NCBI RefSeq assembly: GCF_013415845.1
Contig: NZ_CP058907.1
Coordinates: forward strand, 62,001 to 126,000
DNA from: Rhodopseudomonas palustris
Lineage (GTDB): Bacteria; Pseudomonadota; Alphaproteobacteria; Rhizobiales; Xanthobacteraceae
DNA length: 64,000 nucleotides
Reading direction: 5' to 3'
Within the stretch, counting starts at the first letter, position 1. The number at the start of each line of letters is the position of its first letter. This document shows positions 46,637-55,861 of the stretch, piece after piece. The notes under the pieces were generated by a model, which was not told the origin of the DNA, made no database searches, and was given only the letters and a program-made list of their open reading frames with translations. The position numbers were made by a program, and so were the translations under genes.

Positions 46637-47545
46637 TCACCTCCGCCGCAGCCGCGGATTGACCGCATCGTTGACGCCGTCGCCGACCAGGCTGACCGCG
46701 AGCACGGCAAGGAAGATCGCGGCGCCCGGGAACGTCACCGCCCACCAGGCGTCGAGCACGTAGTTGCGGTTCTGGCCGATCATCAGGCCCCAGCTCATGG
46801 TGTTGGGATCGCCGAGGCCGAGGAAGCTGAGGCCGCCCTCGAACAGGATCGCGGTGCCGATCGCCAGCGTCGCCGAGACGATGATCGGCGGCAACGCGTT
46901 CGGCAGCACCACGCGCAAGATCAGATGCAGACTGCCGGCACCGGCGGCGCGCGAGGCCTTGATGAAATCGAGATCCCGCAACCGCATGAATTCGGCGCGC
47001 GTCAAGCGCGCCGCCGAAGTCCAGCTCACCGCGCCGATCGCCAGCGTGATGGTCGACAGCTTGGGACCGAACAGCGTCACCAGCACCATTGCAAACAGCA
47101 GCGGCGGCAGCACCTGAAAGAACTCGGCGATCTTGACCAGGAGCGCATCGACCCAGCCGCCGAAGAAGCCGGCGAGCGCTCCGACGGTGACGCCGATCAC
47201 GATCGTGATCAGCGCCGCCACGGCGCCCACCGTCAGCGTGGCACGGCCGCCATAGATCAGCCCGGCCAGCACGTCGCGGCCAAGATAGTCGGTGCCGAGC
47301 GGAGCGTCGGCCGCCGGCGCGGCAAACGGCAGGCCGACGATGTCGAGCGGATCGACCGGATACAGCCACGGGCCGAGCGCGGTGCCGGCGAGCAGCAGCA
47401 GGAGCAGGATTGCGCCGGCGACGCCGGACGGACTTTTCATGAACTGGCGCAGCGCAGCCCGGGCCGGCGAAACCGCCTTCGGCACTTTGCTGACGCTGGG
47501 AAGGGGCTTCTGTGCCATCGCGAGCGAAGACTCCATCGTGCTCAT
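46637..47545 (-). CDS. Oligopeptide/dipeptide ABC transporter permease (DppC-type)
   Basis: The 302-residue inner-membrane permease has six predicted helices and the OppC-type N-terminal cytoplasmic segment (ARAALRQFMKSPSGVAGA). A periplasmic TDYLGRDVL stretch and the EAA-like loop (KASRAAGAGSLHLILRVVLPN) follow. It starts in an ATGA overlap with dppB. With DppB it forms the import channel. Substrate unresolved. Confidence 0.92.
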   Translation of the reverse strand: MSTMESSLAMAQKPLPSVSKVPKAVSPARAALRQFMKSPSGVAGAILLLLLLAGTALGPWLYPVDPLDIVGLPFAAPAADAPLGTDYLGRDVLAGLIYGGRATLTVGAVAALITIVIGVTVGALAGFFGGWVDALLVKIAEFFQVLPPLLFAMVLVTLFGPKLSTITLAIGAVSWTSAARLTRAEFMRLRDLDFIKASRAAGAGSLHLILRVVLPNALPPIIVSATLAIGTAILFEGGLSFLGLGDPNTMSWGLMIGQNRNYVLDAWWAVTFPGAAIFLAVLAVSLVGDGVNDAVNPRLRRR

Positions 47546-48522
47546 CGGGCACCTGCGCGGATACGGGGATCGATCAGGCGGTACACCAGGTCGGTGAGGA
47601 TATTGGCCGCGATCACCATCACGGCGGAGAAGAACAGCACGCCCATCAGCGTCGGGTAGTCACGGCGCAGGATCGAGTCGAACACCAGCCGCCCCATGCC
47701 CGGCCAGGAGTACACCGTCTCCACCAGCACGGCGCCGGCGAACAGATTGCCGAACTGCAGGCCGACCACGGTGACGATCGGAATTAGCGTGTTGCGCAGC
47801 GCGTGCTTGACAAGCACCACCCGCTCCGGCAGCCCCTTGGCGCGCGCGGTGCGGATGTAGTCCGCCGACAGCACGTCGATCATGTTGACGCGGGCGAGCC
47901 GGGAATATTGCGCGACGAATACCAGCCCCAGCGTGATCGACGGCAGCACCAGATGCTTGGCGACGTCGGCCGCGTAGGCGAAGCCGGTTTTCGGATTGAC
48001 CACGTCGGTCATGCCGTTGACCGGCAGTATCGGCCACACCGATCCGAACAGCAGCAGAAGCAGCAGGCCAGTCCAGAAGATCGGCGCTGCGTGGCCGGCG
48101 AGCGCCAGCACGGTGACGCCGTGGCTGAGCAGGCCGTTCGGGCGCCGGGCGCTGATCACGCCGAGCACCGTGCCGATCAGCACCGCCACCACAAGCGAGG
48201 CCGCCGCCAGATACAGCGTCGCGGGCAGCCGCTGCAGGATCAGGCCGAGCACCGGCTGGTTGAAGTAGTAGGAGTAGCCGAAGTCGCCATGCGCCACCTT
48301 GCCGAGATAGGTGAACATCTGTTCGAGCAGGCTGTGGTCGAGACCGTATTTTGCCCGCAGCGCCGCGATCACCTCGGGCGACGCCCCACCCATCTCGCCG
48401 GCGATCACCTGCACCGGGTCGCCCGGCGCAAGATGGATCAGGCAGAAATTCATCACCAGCACCGCCAGCAGCAGCGCGACGGCGTTGGCGAGTTTTCCGA
48501 ACAGATGGGTGAGGAGAGCCAT
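47542..48522 (-). CDS. Oligopeptide/dipeptide ABC transporter permease (DppB-type)
   Basis: The 326-residue permease starts MALLTHLFGKLANAVALLLA, with the family first helix and the PGDPVQ motif. The EAA-like loop is TARAKGLPERVVLVKHALRN. The C-terminus (YRLIDPRIRAG) is standard. It follows the binding-protein gene by 28 bp and overlaps dppC. Confidence 0.92.
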   Translation of the reverse strand: MALLTHLFGKLANAVALLLAVLVMNFCLIHLAPGDPVQVIAGEMGGASPEVIAALRAKYGLDHSLLEQMFTYLGKVAHGDFGYSYYFNQPVLGLILQRLPATLYLAAASLVVAVLIGTVLGVISARRPNGLLSHGVTVLALAGHAAPIFWTGLLLLLLFGSVWPILPVNGMTDVVNPKTGFAYAADVAKHLVLPSITLGLVFVAQYSRLARVNMIDVLSADYIRTARAKGLPERVVLVKHALRNTLIPIVTVVGLQFGNLFAGAVLVETVYSWPGMGRLVFDSILRRDYPTLMGVLFFSAVMVIAANILTDLVYRLIDPRIRAGAR

Positions 48523-48550
48523 TGATGCTTCGTCGATCGAGATTGGCGGA

Positions 48551-50152
48551 TCAGTTCTTCGGCGGAGTCACCCAGTACAGCTCGTCGAGCGGCGAGGCGA
48601 CGCCCCACACCGTGGTCGGCAGGTTGCCGAGCCCCTTGGCGAACGAGGTGTGGTACGGAGTGGCGTTGATGTAGAAGATCGGCGCATCTTCGACGACGAT
48701 CTTCTGGAACTCCGAATACAGCGCCTTGCGCTTATCCGGCGAGCTCTCCTGGGCGGCCTGGCCGAGGATCTCGTCGACCTTCGGATTGGCGTACTGCTGG
48801 GTGTTCGACCAGATGATGCCCTTGCGGATGTTCGAGCTCAGATAAGTCCGGTCGACGCCGATCACCGGGTCGCCCCAGTTGAACACCGTGTCCATGGTCA
48901 TGTCGAAGTCGAAATTAGCGACGCGCTGGGCCCAGGTCGGGAAGTCGGGGGCGGCGCGGACTTCGAGATTGATCCCGACCCGCTTCAGCGCCGAACGCAG
49001 ATATTCAGCGACGTTGCGCTGCTGCTCGTCGTTGCCGGGGATGTAGTCGATCGTCAGCGTGGTGCGCACGCCGGCCCCGTCCGGCTTGAGCCCGGCCTCG
49101 TCGAGCAGCTTGTTGGCCTTGGCGATGTCGAATTTGTATTGGTCGACGTTCTTCTCTTCCAGCGGCGAGCCCGGCGCGATCGGTCCGGTCGAAGGCAAGG
49201 CTTTGCCGCCCATCAGCTTCTTGACGATGAACTCGCGGTTCGCCGCATAGCCGATCGCCTGACGGACGCGAACGTCGTCGAGCGGCTTCTTCTTGGTGTT
49301 GAAGGCAAGCCAGTTCAGGGCACCGATGCCGGCAAAGCCCTTGTCGGTGACGACGACGTTCGGCGCCTTTTCCAGCCGCTCAATGTCGCGCACGCCGGTG
49401 AAGTAGGGCACCATATGAACATCGCCGCGCTCGGCCGACACCATCAGGGCGTTGGGATCCGAAATCAGCCGCACCACGATCTTGTCGAGCTTCGGCCGCC
49501 CCGGGATGAAGAATTTGTCGAACTTCTCCAGCGTGTAGTAGTCGCCCTGCTTGTACTCGGTGAGCTTGTAGGGACCGGAGCCGATCGGCTTCAGGTTGGC
49601 CGGATGCGATTTGACGTCCTGGCCGTCGCCATAGACGTGTTTCGGCAGGATCGGCATCAATGCAGGCGACATCGCCAGCAGCAGCGCCGGGTGCGGATGC
49701 GCCAGCTCGATCACCGCCGTATGCGGATCCGGCGTATCGACGCTCTCGACCGCGGCCAGCATCGTCTTGAACGGATGATTGGCCTTGATGGTCATGATCG
49801 AGAACGCGACGTCCTCGGAAGTCACCGGCTTGCCGTCGTGGAAGGTGGCGTTCTTGACCAGCTTCAGCGTCACCGTCAGCCCGTCCTTCGAGACGTCCCA
49901 GGACTCGGCGAGATAGGGCTGCGGGTTCCAGTTGTCGTCGTAGCGCAGCGGACTGGCGAAGATCTGCGTGCTCGGGAGCGCGGTGGCGATACCGGACTGG
50001 ACGGCGCCGTTGAAATGCCGCGGCACCTGCGTCGAACCGATCACCAGCGTTCCGCCGCTCCCCGCACCTTCCGCTTTGGTTTCGAGCGGCAGACCCATCA
50101 GCGCAATGCCGCCGAGGGCTCCGACTACAAAGGATCGCTTCGTCAACATCAT
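48551..50152 (-). CDS. ABC transporter substrate-binding protein (DppA/OppA-type, SBP_bac_5)
   Basis: The 533-residue periplasmic family 5 binding protein has a signal peptide in residues 1-28 (KRSFVVGALGGIALMGLP, cut near KAE). The mature part begins GTLVIGSTQVPRHFN and has the family GSGPYKLTEYKQGD and FEYTYD-like regions. It should deliver peptides, or peptide-like opines or amides, to DppBCDF. Located between cobW-like and dppB, so probably the operon's high-affinity capture protein. Confidence 0.9.
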   Translation of the reverse strand: MMLTKRSFVVGALGGIALMGLPLETKAEGAGSGGTLVIGSTQVPRHFNGAVQSGIATALPSTQIFASPLRYDDNWNPQPYLAESWDVSKDGLTVTLKLVKNATFHDGKPVTSEDVAFSIMTIKANHPFKTMLAAVESVDTPDPHTAVIELAHPHPALLLAMSPALMPILPKHVYGDGQDVKSHPANLKPIGSGPYKLTEYKQGDYYTLEKFDKFFIPGRPKLDKIVVRLISDPNALMVSAERGDVHMVPYFTGVRDIERLEKAPNVVVTDKGFAGIGALNWLAFNTKKKPLDDVRVRQAIGYAANREFIVKKLMGGKALPSTGPIAPGSPLEEKNVDQYKFDIAKANKLLDEAGLKPDGAGVRTTLTIDYIPGNDEQQRNVAEYLRSALKRVGINLEVRAAPDFPTWAQRVANFDFDMTMDTVFNWGDPVIGVDRTYLSSNIRKGIIWSNTQQYANPKVDEILGQAAQESSPDKRKALYSEFQKIVVEDAPIFYINATPYHTSFAKGLGNLPTTVWGVASPLDELYWVTPPKN

Positions 50153-50241
50153 CGGTCAGAACTCCGCTGCAAGAAAGGATGGGCGAGGCAGGACGTGGAA
50201 AGCCGCATGGCTTTCGCGGCGAGAAACTGGCAGGGCGGGCC

Positions 50242-51198
50242 TCACGACAGCGCTCCGGCCGGCGCCAAAGCGCGGTCGAGGATCGCGTCGAGTTCGGCCG
50301 GCGGCGGCAGATCGGCGGTGCCGACGCCGACCAGCACGATGCCGGGCTCGACCGGCCCGGCATCGGCCGGCGACAGGCTCCAGACGCTCTCGACCATCTG
50401 AAACACTTTGACGTCGTCTTCGCCGGCGAGGCGACAGGACCCCTTCAGCCGCAATAGCTGCGGCGGCAGCTTATCGACCGCACAGGCGAGCCGGACGCGA
50501 TCGAACCGGCCGGCGCGGCGATACGCCCAGCTCTTGAAGGTCGCGCCGTGATCGATCGCCGCGGCATCAACTGCGTCGGCTCGGAAACCGCTCGACGACG
50601 CAGCCGTCTTTAGCTCTGCCAGCGTCGGCATCGCGCCTTGCGCGGTTGCGACGATACCCACGTCCAGGCGCAGACTTCGTACCGCGGTGCGCGCAGCAGT
50701 CAGAGCCTCGGCATTCACCAGATCGGTCTTGTTCAGCAGGACAATGTCACAGCGCTCAAACTGGCCGCGCACGGTGTCGCCGACCTTGGAATCCTCGATC
50801 AGTTGCGCGATCCGGCTGGCATCGGCCAACACGATCACCCGGTCGAGCCGCAGCGACGGTTCGATCAGCGCAATTTCCGCGATCTTCCACGGATCGCCGA
50901 CCCCGGAGGCTTCGATCACGATCCGCTCAAACGGCACCGCAGCGTCGAGCACCTGGCACATCGTGTCGATGAAGCTGGTGCCGATGCTGCAGCAGATGCA
51001 GCCATTGGTCAGCGTCATCGTGGTGCCGTCGTGACTCTGGATCAGTGTCGCGTCGACATTGACCTCGCCGAAATCGTTGACCAGCACCGCCGTCCGAGGG
51101 CCGCCGCTGCGCAGCAGGTGATTGACGAAGGTGGTTTTGCCCGCGCCGAGAAAGCCGCCGATTACCGTGACTGAAATGGTCGCGGATGCTGCCGTCAT
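50242..51198 (-). CDS. CobW/COG0523-family GTPase (metallochaperone-like)
   Basis: The 318-residue G3E GTPase has P-loop GGFLGAGKT (14-22), the metal motif CICC in NGCICCSIG (67-70), Walker B-like IEASGVGDPW and the base-recognition NKTD. COG0523 proteins act in metal trafficking (zinc, cobalt, nitrile hydratase iron). The C-terminal domain is short and divergent. Here it lies between a metal-dependent amidohydrolase (4-bp overlap) and dppA, so delivery of metal to that enzyme is a plausible inference. Confidence 0.87.
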   Translation of the reverse strand: MTAASATISVTVIGGFLGAGKTTFVNHLLRSGGPRTAVLVNDFGEVNVDATLIQSHDGTTMTLTNGCICCSIGTSFIDTMCQVLDAAVPFERIVIEASGVGDPWKIAEIALIEPSLRLDRVIVLADASRIAQLIEDSKVGDTVRGQFERCDIVLLNKTDLVNAEALTAARTAVRSLRLDVGIVATAQGAMPTLAELKTAASSSGFRADAVDAAAIDHGATFKSWAYRRAGRFDRVRLACAVDKLPPQLLRLKGSCRLAGEDDVKVFQMVESVWSLSPADAGPVEPGIVLVGVGTADLPPPAELDAILDRALAPAGALS

Positions 51199-52838
51199 GC
51201 GCGGGGCGCCTCCTTGATCATGCCGCCGACCACGGTGCCCCAGACCGCGATCTCCTTGAGCCGCTCCGGCGGAACGGCCAGCGGATCCTCATCGAGCACG
51301 ACGAAGTCGGCGTACTTGCCGGTTTCGATGCTGCCGACCAGATGATCCATCTTCAAAGTATAGGCTGCGCCGATGGTGATTGCAGCAAGCGCCTGCTCGG
51401 TCGTGAGCGCTTCGGTATCCCGGCCCAGTACACGCCCGCTCGACGACACGCGATTGACCGCACACCATGCGGTGAACAGCGGCGCCAGCGGTGTCACCGG
51501 CGCGTCGGAGTGGATCGCGAACGGCACCCCGATCCGCTGTGCGGTCCCGGTCGCGTCGAGCCGTGCCGCCCGCTCCGGCCCCATCGTCAGCTCGTAGTGC
51601 GCGTCGCCCCAGTAGTACAGGTGGTTGGCGAAAAGATTGGCGCAGACACCGAGATTCTTCATCCGCCGGAACTGGGCGGCGCTGGCCATCTGGCAATGCT
51701 GCAAGGTGTGGCGATGATCCGGACGAGGCGCGACGGTCTGCGCCGCCTCGATCGCATCGAGCGCCACTTCGGTGGCCTCGTCGCCGTTGGTGTGGATGTG
51801 AAGCTGCACGCCAGCACGGTGATAAGCCTCCACCAGCCGCGGCAGTTCTTCGGGCGCGATGTACCACAGGCCGTTGGCGGCACCATTGTGATAGCCAGGC
51901 CAGCGCAGCCGCGCGGTGAAGCCCTGGATCGACCCATCGACCACTAGCTTGACGATGCCGTAATGCAGCTTGTCGCTGGCGTGGCCGCGCAGCGTCTCCA
52001 GCTTAGCGATCGCCTGTTCGGGCGTATGCGATACCGCGGCCAGCGCCGGCACCAAGCGAACGCCGAAATCAGCTTGGCTGGTCGCGCTGCGATAAACCTC
52101 GATGGTCGGGTCGGCGAGGTCGTTGTGCAGGTCGGTAATCGTGGTGACGCCCTGTACGCAGCACGACGCCGCATAGCGCCGTACGTCCGCCTCGGTGATG
52201 GTACCAGCGAGCGGATTGTGGCCGAGCGCACGGAACAGCCGCATCCGTGCCGGAATGCCCTGCAGCTCGCCGCTCGCCAGTCCGTCGGCTCCCGCGACGA
52301 CGCCGGAGATGTTGGTGGCGTGTAGCAGCTCGGCGCGTTCGAGCGTCAGCGTGTTGACGTTGTTGATGTGGAACGAGGCGTGGACCACCAGCACCGGACG
52401 CTTGGTCGACACTTTGTCGAGATCCTGCCGGGTCAGCATCGTGCCGCCGATATGCAGCGGATCGAAGCCCCAAGCGTAAAGCGGGGAACCGTCGTCCGGC
52501 ATCGCGGCCTCGGCCTGCTGCAGCCGCGCCACGATCGCCTCGATGTCCGGCACACCGGCGACTACTTTGCCTTCCGGCGAACGGCGGTCGAACGCGCCCA
52601 CATAGGGCTGCTTCCACATCAGGCCTTCCATGATGTGGCTGTGGCCTTCGACGAAACCGGGCATCAGCACCTTGTCGGCGAAGCGAGTATCGAGCCGCGC
52701 GCCGGTTACCATCAGTTCGTCGGCGCTGCCGGTCGCAACGATCCGCTCGTCCCGCACCGCAACATGCGTCGCACTCGGCCGCGACGGATTCATGGTGATA
52801 ATTCTACGGGCGGAATAAACGACGGTTTCGGACGTCAC
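51195..52838 (-). CDS. Metal-dependent amidohydrolase (YtcJ-like)
   Basis: The 547-residue amidohydrolase-superfamily enzyme has N-terminal HxH at His66/His68 (GFVEGHSHIM) after the family MPGFVEGHSH strand. Further metal or catalytic candidates include VQLHIHTNGDEA, RHTLQHCQM and AIHSDAPVTPL. It matches the YtcJ/N-substituted formamide deformylase-type group. It probably hydrolyses an imported amide or cyclic compound in the cytoplasm. ATG 52838 is the first gene of the minus-strand operon, opposite MocR. Confidence 0.85.
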   Translation of the reverse strand: MTSETVVYSARRIITMNPSRPSATHVAVRDERIVATGSADELMVTGARLDTRFADKVLMPGFVEGHSHIMEGLMWKQPYVGAFDRRSPEGKVVAGVPDIEAIVARLQQAEAAMPDDGSPLYAWGFDPLHIGGTMLTRQDLDKVSTKRPVLVVHASFHINNVNTLTLERAELLHATNISGVVAGADGLASGELQGIPARMRLFRALGHNPLAGTITEADVRRYAASCCVQGVTTITDLHNDLADPTIEVYRSATSQADFGVRLVPALAAVSHTPEQAIAKLETLRGHASDKLHYGIVKLVVDGSIQGFTARLRWPGYHNGAANGLWYIAPEELPRLVEAYHRAGVQLHIHTNGDEATEVALDAIEAAQTVAPRPDHRHTLQHCQMASAAQFRRMKNLGVCANLFANHLYYWGDAHYELTMGPERAARLDATGTAQRIGVPFAIHSDAPVTPLAPLFTAWCAVNRVSSSGRVLGRDTEALTTEQALAAITIGAAYTLKMDHLVGSIETGKYADFVVLDEDPLAVPPERLKEIAVWGTVVGGMIKEAPRA

Positions 52839-52855
52839 GCTTAGTCTCCAGGCTT

Positions 52856-52998
52856 GCGATTGCGAGCGTGAAGCGATCGTCCCGGCGGCACTAGCGCCAG
52901 ATGCCGAGCACGAATGGAGCCAGGGCCATGCGTCAGCCGCCGCCTCCCATGGCTCGCTTCTTGCAGACGGTTTGTAAAAGCTTCATTCTCGCAATGAC
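52856..52998. repeat. REP-like repeat, type B (degenerate, long)
   Basis: The ends GCGATTGCGAGCG and TCTCGCAATGACAG have the type B layout (compare 44445-44564), though the inner sequence is diverged. It fills most of the divergent promoter gap between the amidohydrolase and MocR genes, so it may overlap regulatory DNA there. Confidence 0.6.
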
Positions 52999-53076
52999 AG
53001 CCGTTTCGCGTCGTTGTGTCAGTCAGGGTATCGCGTCTTGGGAAAGCTAGCACAGCTCAGATTCCAGGAGTCCACT

Positions 53077-54618
53077 GTGGCACGCACGCCTAATGGCGGT
53101 GCAATTGCCTCTTCAGATGCCGCCGCATTAGGCAAAGACGAGTTATTCTGGGGCGCGTTGTTTCGCGGCCTCAACCGCGGCGGCTCTTTCCTGCAATTGC
53201 AGATTCGCCAGATCATCGTGACGGCGATCGAGGATGGCCGCCTACCGCTCGGCATGAAGATGCCGTCCAGCCGCGATCTCGCCACCGTGCTGAAGGTGTC
53301 ACGTAACACCGTGGTGATCGCTTACGAGCAGCTCGTCGATCAGAACTTTCTGGTTTCGCGGCAGCGCAGCGGTTACTTCGTCGCCGGCCTGCCGAAGAAA
53401 TTCGCCACCGAAGCGCCCGGCCTCGCCGAGGTCACCAGCCGCGGCGACGAACACTGGGTCGATCGCTTCGCGGTGAGGCCGTCGGCGCATCGCAACATTG
53501 TCAAGCCGCTCGACTGGCAGACGCATCCCTACCCGTTCATCTTCGGCCAGTTCGATCCGAGTCTGTTTCCGACCAACGACTGGCGCGAAAGCGCCCGCGC
53601 CGCACTCAGCGTTCCGGAAATCAACAACTGGGCCCGCGACCTGATCGACGGCGACGATCCGGCGCTGATCGAGCAGTTGCAGCTCCAGGTGCTGCCACGC
53701 CGCGGCATCCATGCCCGCGCCGACGAGATCATGATGACAATCGGCGCTCAGCACGCGCTGTATCTGATCGCGACGCTGTTCATTAACGGCCAGACCAAGG
53801 TCGGCATCGAAGAGCCGGGCTATCCGGACGCCCGCAACATTTTCCGGATGCTGACGCCCAACGTGGTGCCGCTTTCCGTCGACAGCGAAGGGCTGGTGCC
53901 GGACGCGATGTTCCAGAGCTGCGCGCTGGCTTATGTCACCGCCAGCCATCAGTGCCCTACCGCCGTGACAATGCCGCTGCCTCGCCGCATCGAGCTGTTG
54001 AAAGCCGCCGCGGCCGGCGACGTGGTCGTGGTGGAGGACGATTACGAAGGCGAATTGATGCCGGAGTCGGCAACGCTGCCGCCGCTGAAGAGTATCGATC
54101 GCGCCAGCAACGTCCTCTATGTCGGCAGCCTGTCGAAGGCGCTGGCACCAGGCCTGCGGCTCGGTTACGTCGTCGCTCCCGCCCCGGTGATCCGCGAATT
54201 GCGCGCCCTGCGTCGGCTGATGCTCCGGCATCCGCCGCTCAACAATCAGCGCGTCGCCGCGCTGTTCATCGGCCTCGGCCACTATCGGGCGCATCTCGCC
54301 CAAGTCGGTCGCGTGCTGCTTGAACGCGCCAAGCTGCTCGACCAGTTGCTGCCGAAGCATCTGCCGAGTTGCAGTTTTTCGCGCGGTCCGGGCTCGACCA
54401 ATTTCTGGGTGACCTGCCCGACTTCGATCGACGCGACCGCTCTGGCCCAGGCTGCGCTCGAACAGGGCGTCGTGATCGAACCAGGCGCCGTGTTCTCGAT
54501 GGACGAAACCGCGAGCCGGCAGTGTTTCCGACTCGGCTTCTCGTCGATCCGCACGGACCGGATCGAAGTCGGCATCCAGCGCCTCGGCGAAGTCATCGCC
54601 CAGCATCTGAAGGCCTAG
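53077..54618 (+). CDS. MocR/PdxR-type GntR-family regulator with aminotransferase domain
   Basis: The 513-residue protein has an N-terminal GntR winged helix (about residues 25-105: SSRDLATVLKVSRNTVVIAY) and a fold-type I aminotransferase-like domain. PLP Lys is Lys354 in GSLSKALAPGLRLG, with VEDDYEGEL nearby. Such regulators sense PLP or amino compounds. GTG 53077 is set by AGGAG six bases upstream; a start at 53014 lacks this. It is divergent to the amidohydrolase-dpp operon and probably controls it. Confidence 0.9.
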   Translation: MARTPNGGAIASSDAAALGKDELFWGALFRGLNRGGSFLQLQIRQIIVTAIEDGRLPLGMKMPSSRDLATVLKVSRNTVVIAYEQLVDQNFLVSRQRSGYFVAGLPKKFATEAPGLAEVTSRGDEHWVDRFAVRPSAHRNIVKPLDWQTHPYPFIFGQFDPSLFPTNDWRESARAALSVPEINNWARDLIDGDDPALIEQLQLQVLPRRGIHARADEIMMTIGAQHALYLIATLFINGQTKVGIEEPGYPDARNIFRMLTPNVVPLSVDSEGLVPDAMFQSCALAYVTASHQCPTAVTMPLPRRIELLKAAAAGDVVVVEDDYEGELMPESATLPPLKSIDRASNVLYVGSLSKALAPGLRLGYVVAPAPVIRELRALRRLMLRHPPLNNQRVAALFIGLGHYRAHLAQVGRVLLERAKLLDQLLPKHLPSCSFSRGPGSTNFWVTCPTSIDATALAQAALEQGVVIEPGAVFSMDETASRQCFRLGFSSIRTDRIEVGIQRLGEVIAQHLKA

Positions 54619-54633
54619 CGGTCCGCGCCGCCG

Positions 54634-55842
54634 CTACGCGCCCAGCACGTCGCCGAACCGCACCCAGGCCTTACCGTCCCATTTCTGCAGCTGCACTTGT
54701 GTCAGCGGCCGATAGTCGGTCGGGCTGGTGTTGACGCGGATGCCGGGCAGCAGCGTCGGCAGCTCGACGTCCTTCAAATTAGTCGCCTGTGCCATGATGT
54801 TTTCGCGCGTCCAGCCGTCGCCGCACTGCGTCAGCACCTTCACGAGCGCGGACGCCACCGTATAGGCGTAGAGATTGTAGAAATCATCCTTGTTGCCTTC
54901 CGGGAAGTAGCTCTGCATGAAGGCGAGGAAATCCTTGATGCCCTGATCGTCCTTCCAGGCCGGATCGGCGACATCCTTGAGATAGGCCGACGAGATCACG
55001 CCGACCGCGTTCTCGGGACCGGCCGGGCCGATCGTGCCCGCATAGGACGACGAGCCGCCGGTGATGTAGTGGCGGACCTGCCAGCGCGTCTCCGCCACCT
55101 TACGGATCGCCTGTGCGGTGAACTTCGCGGTGGTGCCCGAGATCAGGGCATCCGGCGCGGCGGCACGCAGCTGCAGGATCTGGGAATCGATCGTCGGATC
55201 GGAGGTCTCGTGCGAGATGGTCACGAGCTGGCGCGACTCGCGCTCGCCCAGCACATCCTTGGCACCGAGCACGAAGTCCTTGCCGAAATCGTCGTTCTGA
55301 TACAGAACCGCGAACTTCGCGTCCGGCTTCTCCGCCAGCATATGCTTGACGAAGATCGCCGCCTCGGTGCGCGCGCTCGGCGCGAAGCCGATGCTCCACG
55401 GATGCGCCTTGTAGTCGCTCCATTTGTCGCCGTTCACCGACAGAAACAGATGCGGGATCTTCTTGGCGTTGGCGTATTTGACGATCGCCGAATTGGTCGC
55501 GGTGCCGAGATTGCTGAACAGCAGCGCGACCTCGTCGCTCTCGACGAGCTTGCGGGTCTGCTCCACGGTCTTGGCCGGATTGAAGGCGTCGTCGTAATAG
55601 ATGAAGTCGATCTTGCGCCCGGCGATGCCGCCGCGATCGTTGATCATCTTGAAATATGCGGCCTGGCAACGCGCCTGCACCCCATAGGCCGACACTGGAC
55701 CGCTCTGCGGCGAGGTGCTGCCGATGCGGATGCTGGTCGGCGTGATGCCGGTGGTGTCGGCGGCCTGCGCTTTCATCGATGTCGCCACCAGCATGGTGGT
55801 AGCGGTGCCGAGCAGAAAGCAGCGGCGGTCCATGGCGGTCAT
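54634..55842 (-). CDS. ABC transporter substrate-binding protein (LivK-like, Peripla_BP_6)
   Basis: The 402-residue periplasmic protein opens MTAMDRRCFLLGTATTML, a Tat-like RR signal with a cut near AQA. The mature part begins with the family IRIGSTSPQSGPVSAYG. Such proteins bind branched-chain amino acids, aromatics or short acids. No liv permease or ATPase is adjacent, so it is an orphan binding protein that must share a distant transporter. Its gene follows the dehydrogenase by 19 bp. Confidence 0.88.
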   Translation of the reverse strand: MTAMDRRCFLLGTATTMLVATSMKAQAADTTGITPTSIRIGSTSPQSGPVSAYGVQARCQAAYFKMINDRGGIAGRKIDFIYYDDAFNPAKTVEQTRKLVESDEVALLFSNLGTATNSAIVKYANAKKIPHLFLSVNGDKWSDYKAHPWSIGFAPSARTEAAIFVKHMLAEKPDAKFAVLYQNDDFGKDFVLGAKDVLGERESRQLVTISHETSDPTIDSQILQLRAAAPDALISGTTAKFTAQAIRKVAETRWQVRHYITGGSSSYAGTIGPAGPENAVGVISSAYLKDVADPAWKDDQGIKDFLAFMQSYFPEGNKDDFYNLYAYTVASALVKVLTQCGDGWTRENIMAQATNLKDVELPTLLPGIRVNTSPTDYRPLTQVQLQKWDGKAWVRFGDVLGA

Positions 55843-55861
55843 TAGGCTTTCCCCCTTGTTG

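Noticed and set aside
46635..47552. N-terminal extension of the DppD-type ATPase into dppC
   Set aside because: The extension is an out-of-frame reading of the permease gene; the ATG at 46634 gives the proper N-terminus.
48311..50401. 696-codon plus-strand frame opposite dppA
   Set aside because: Length is striking, but it mirrors a full binding protein and has shadow-type composition.
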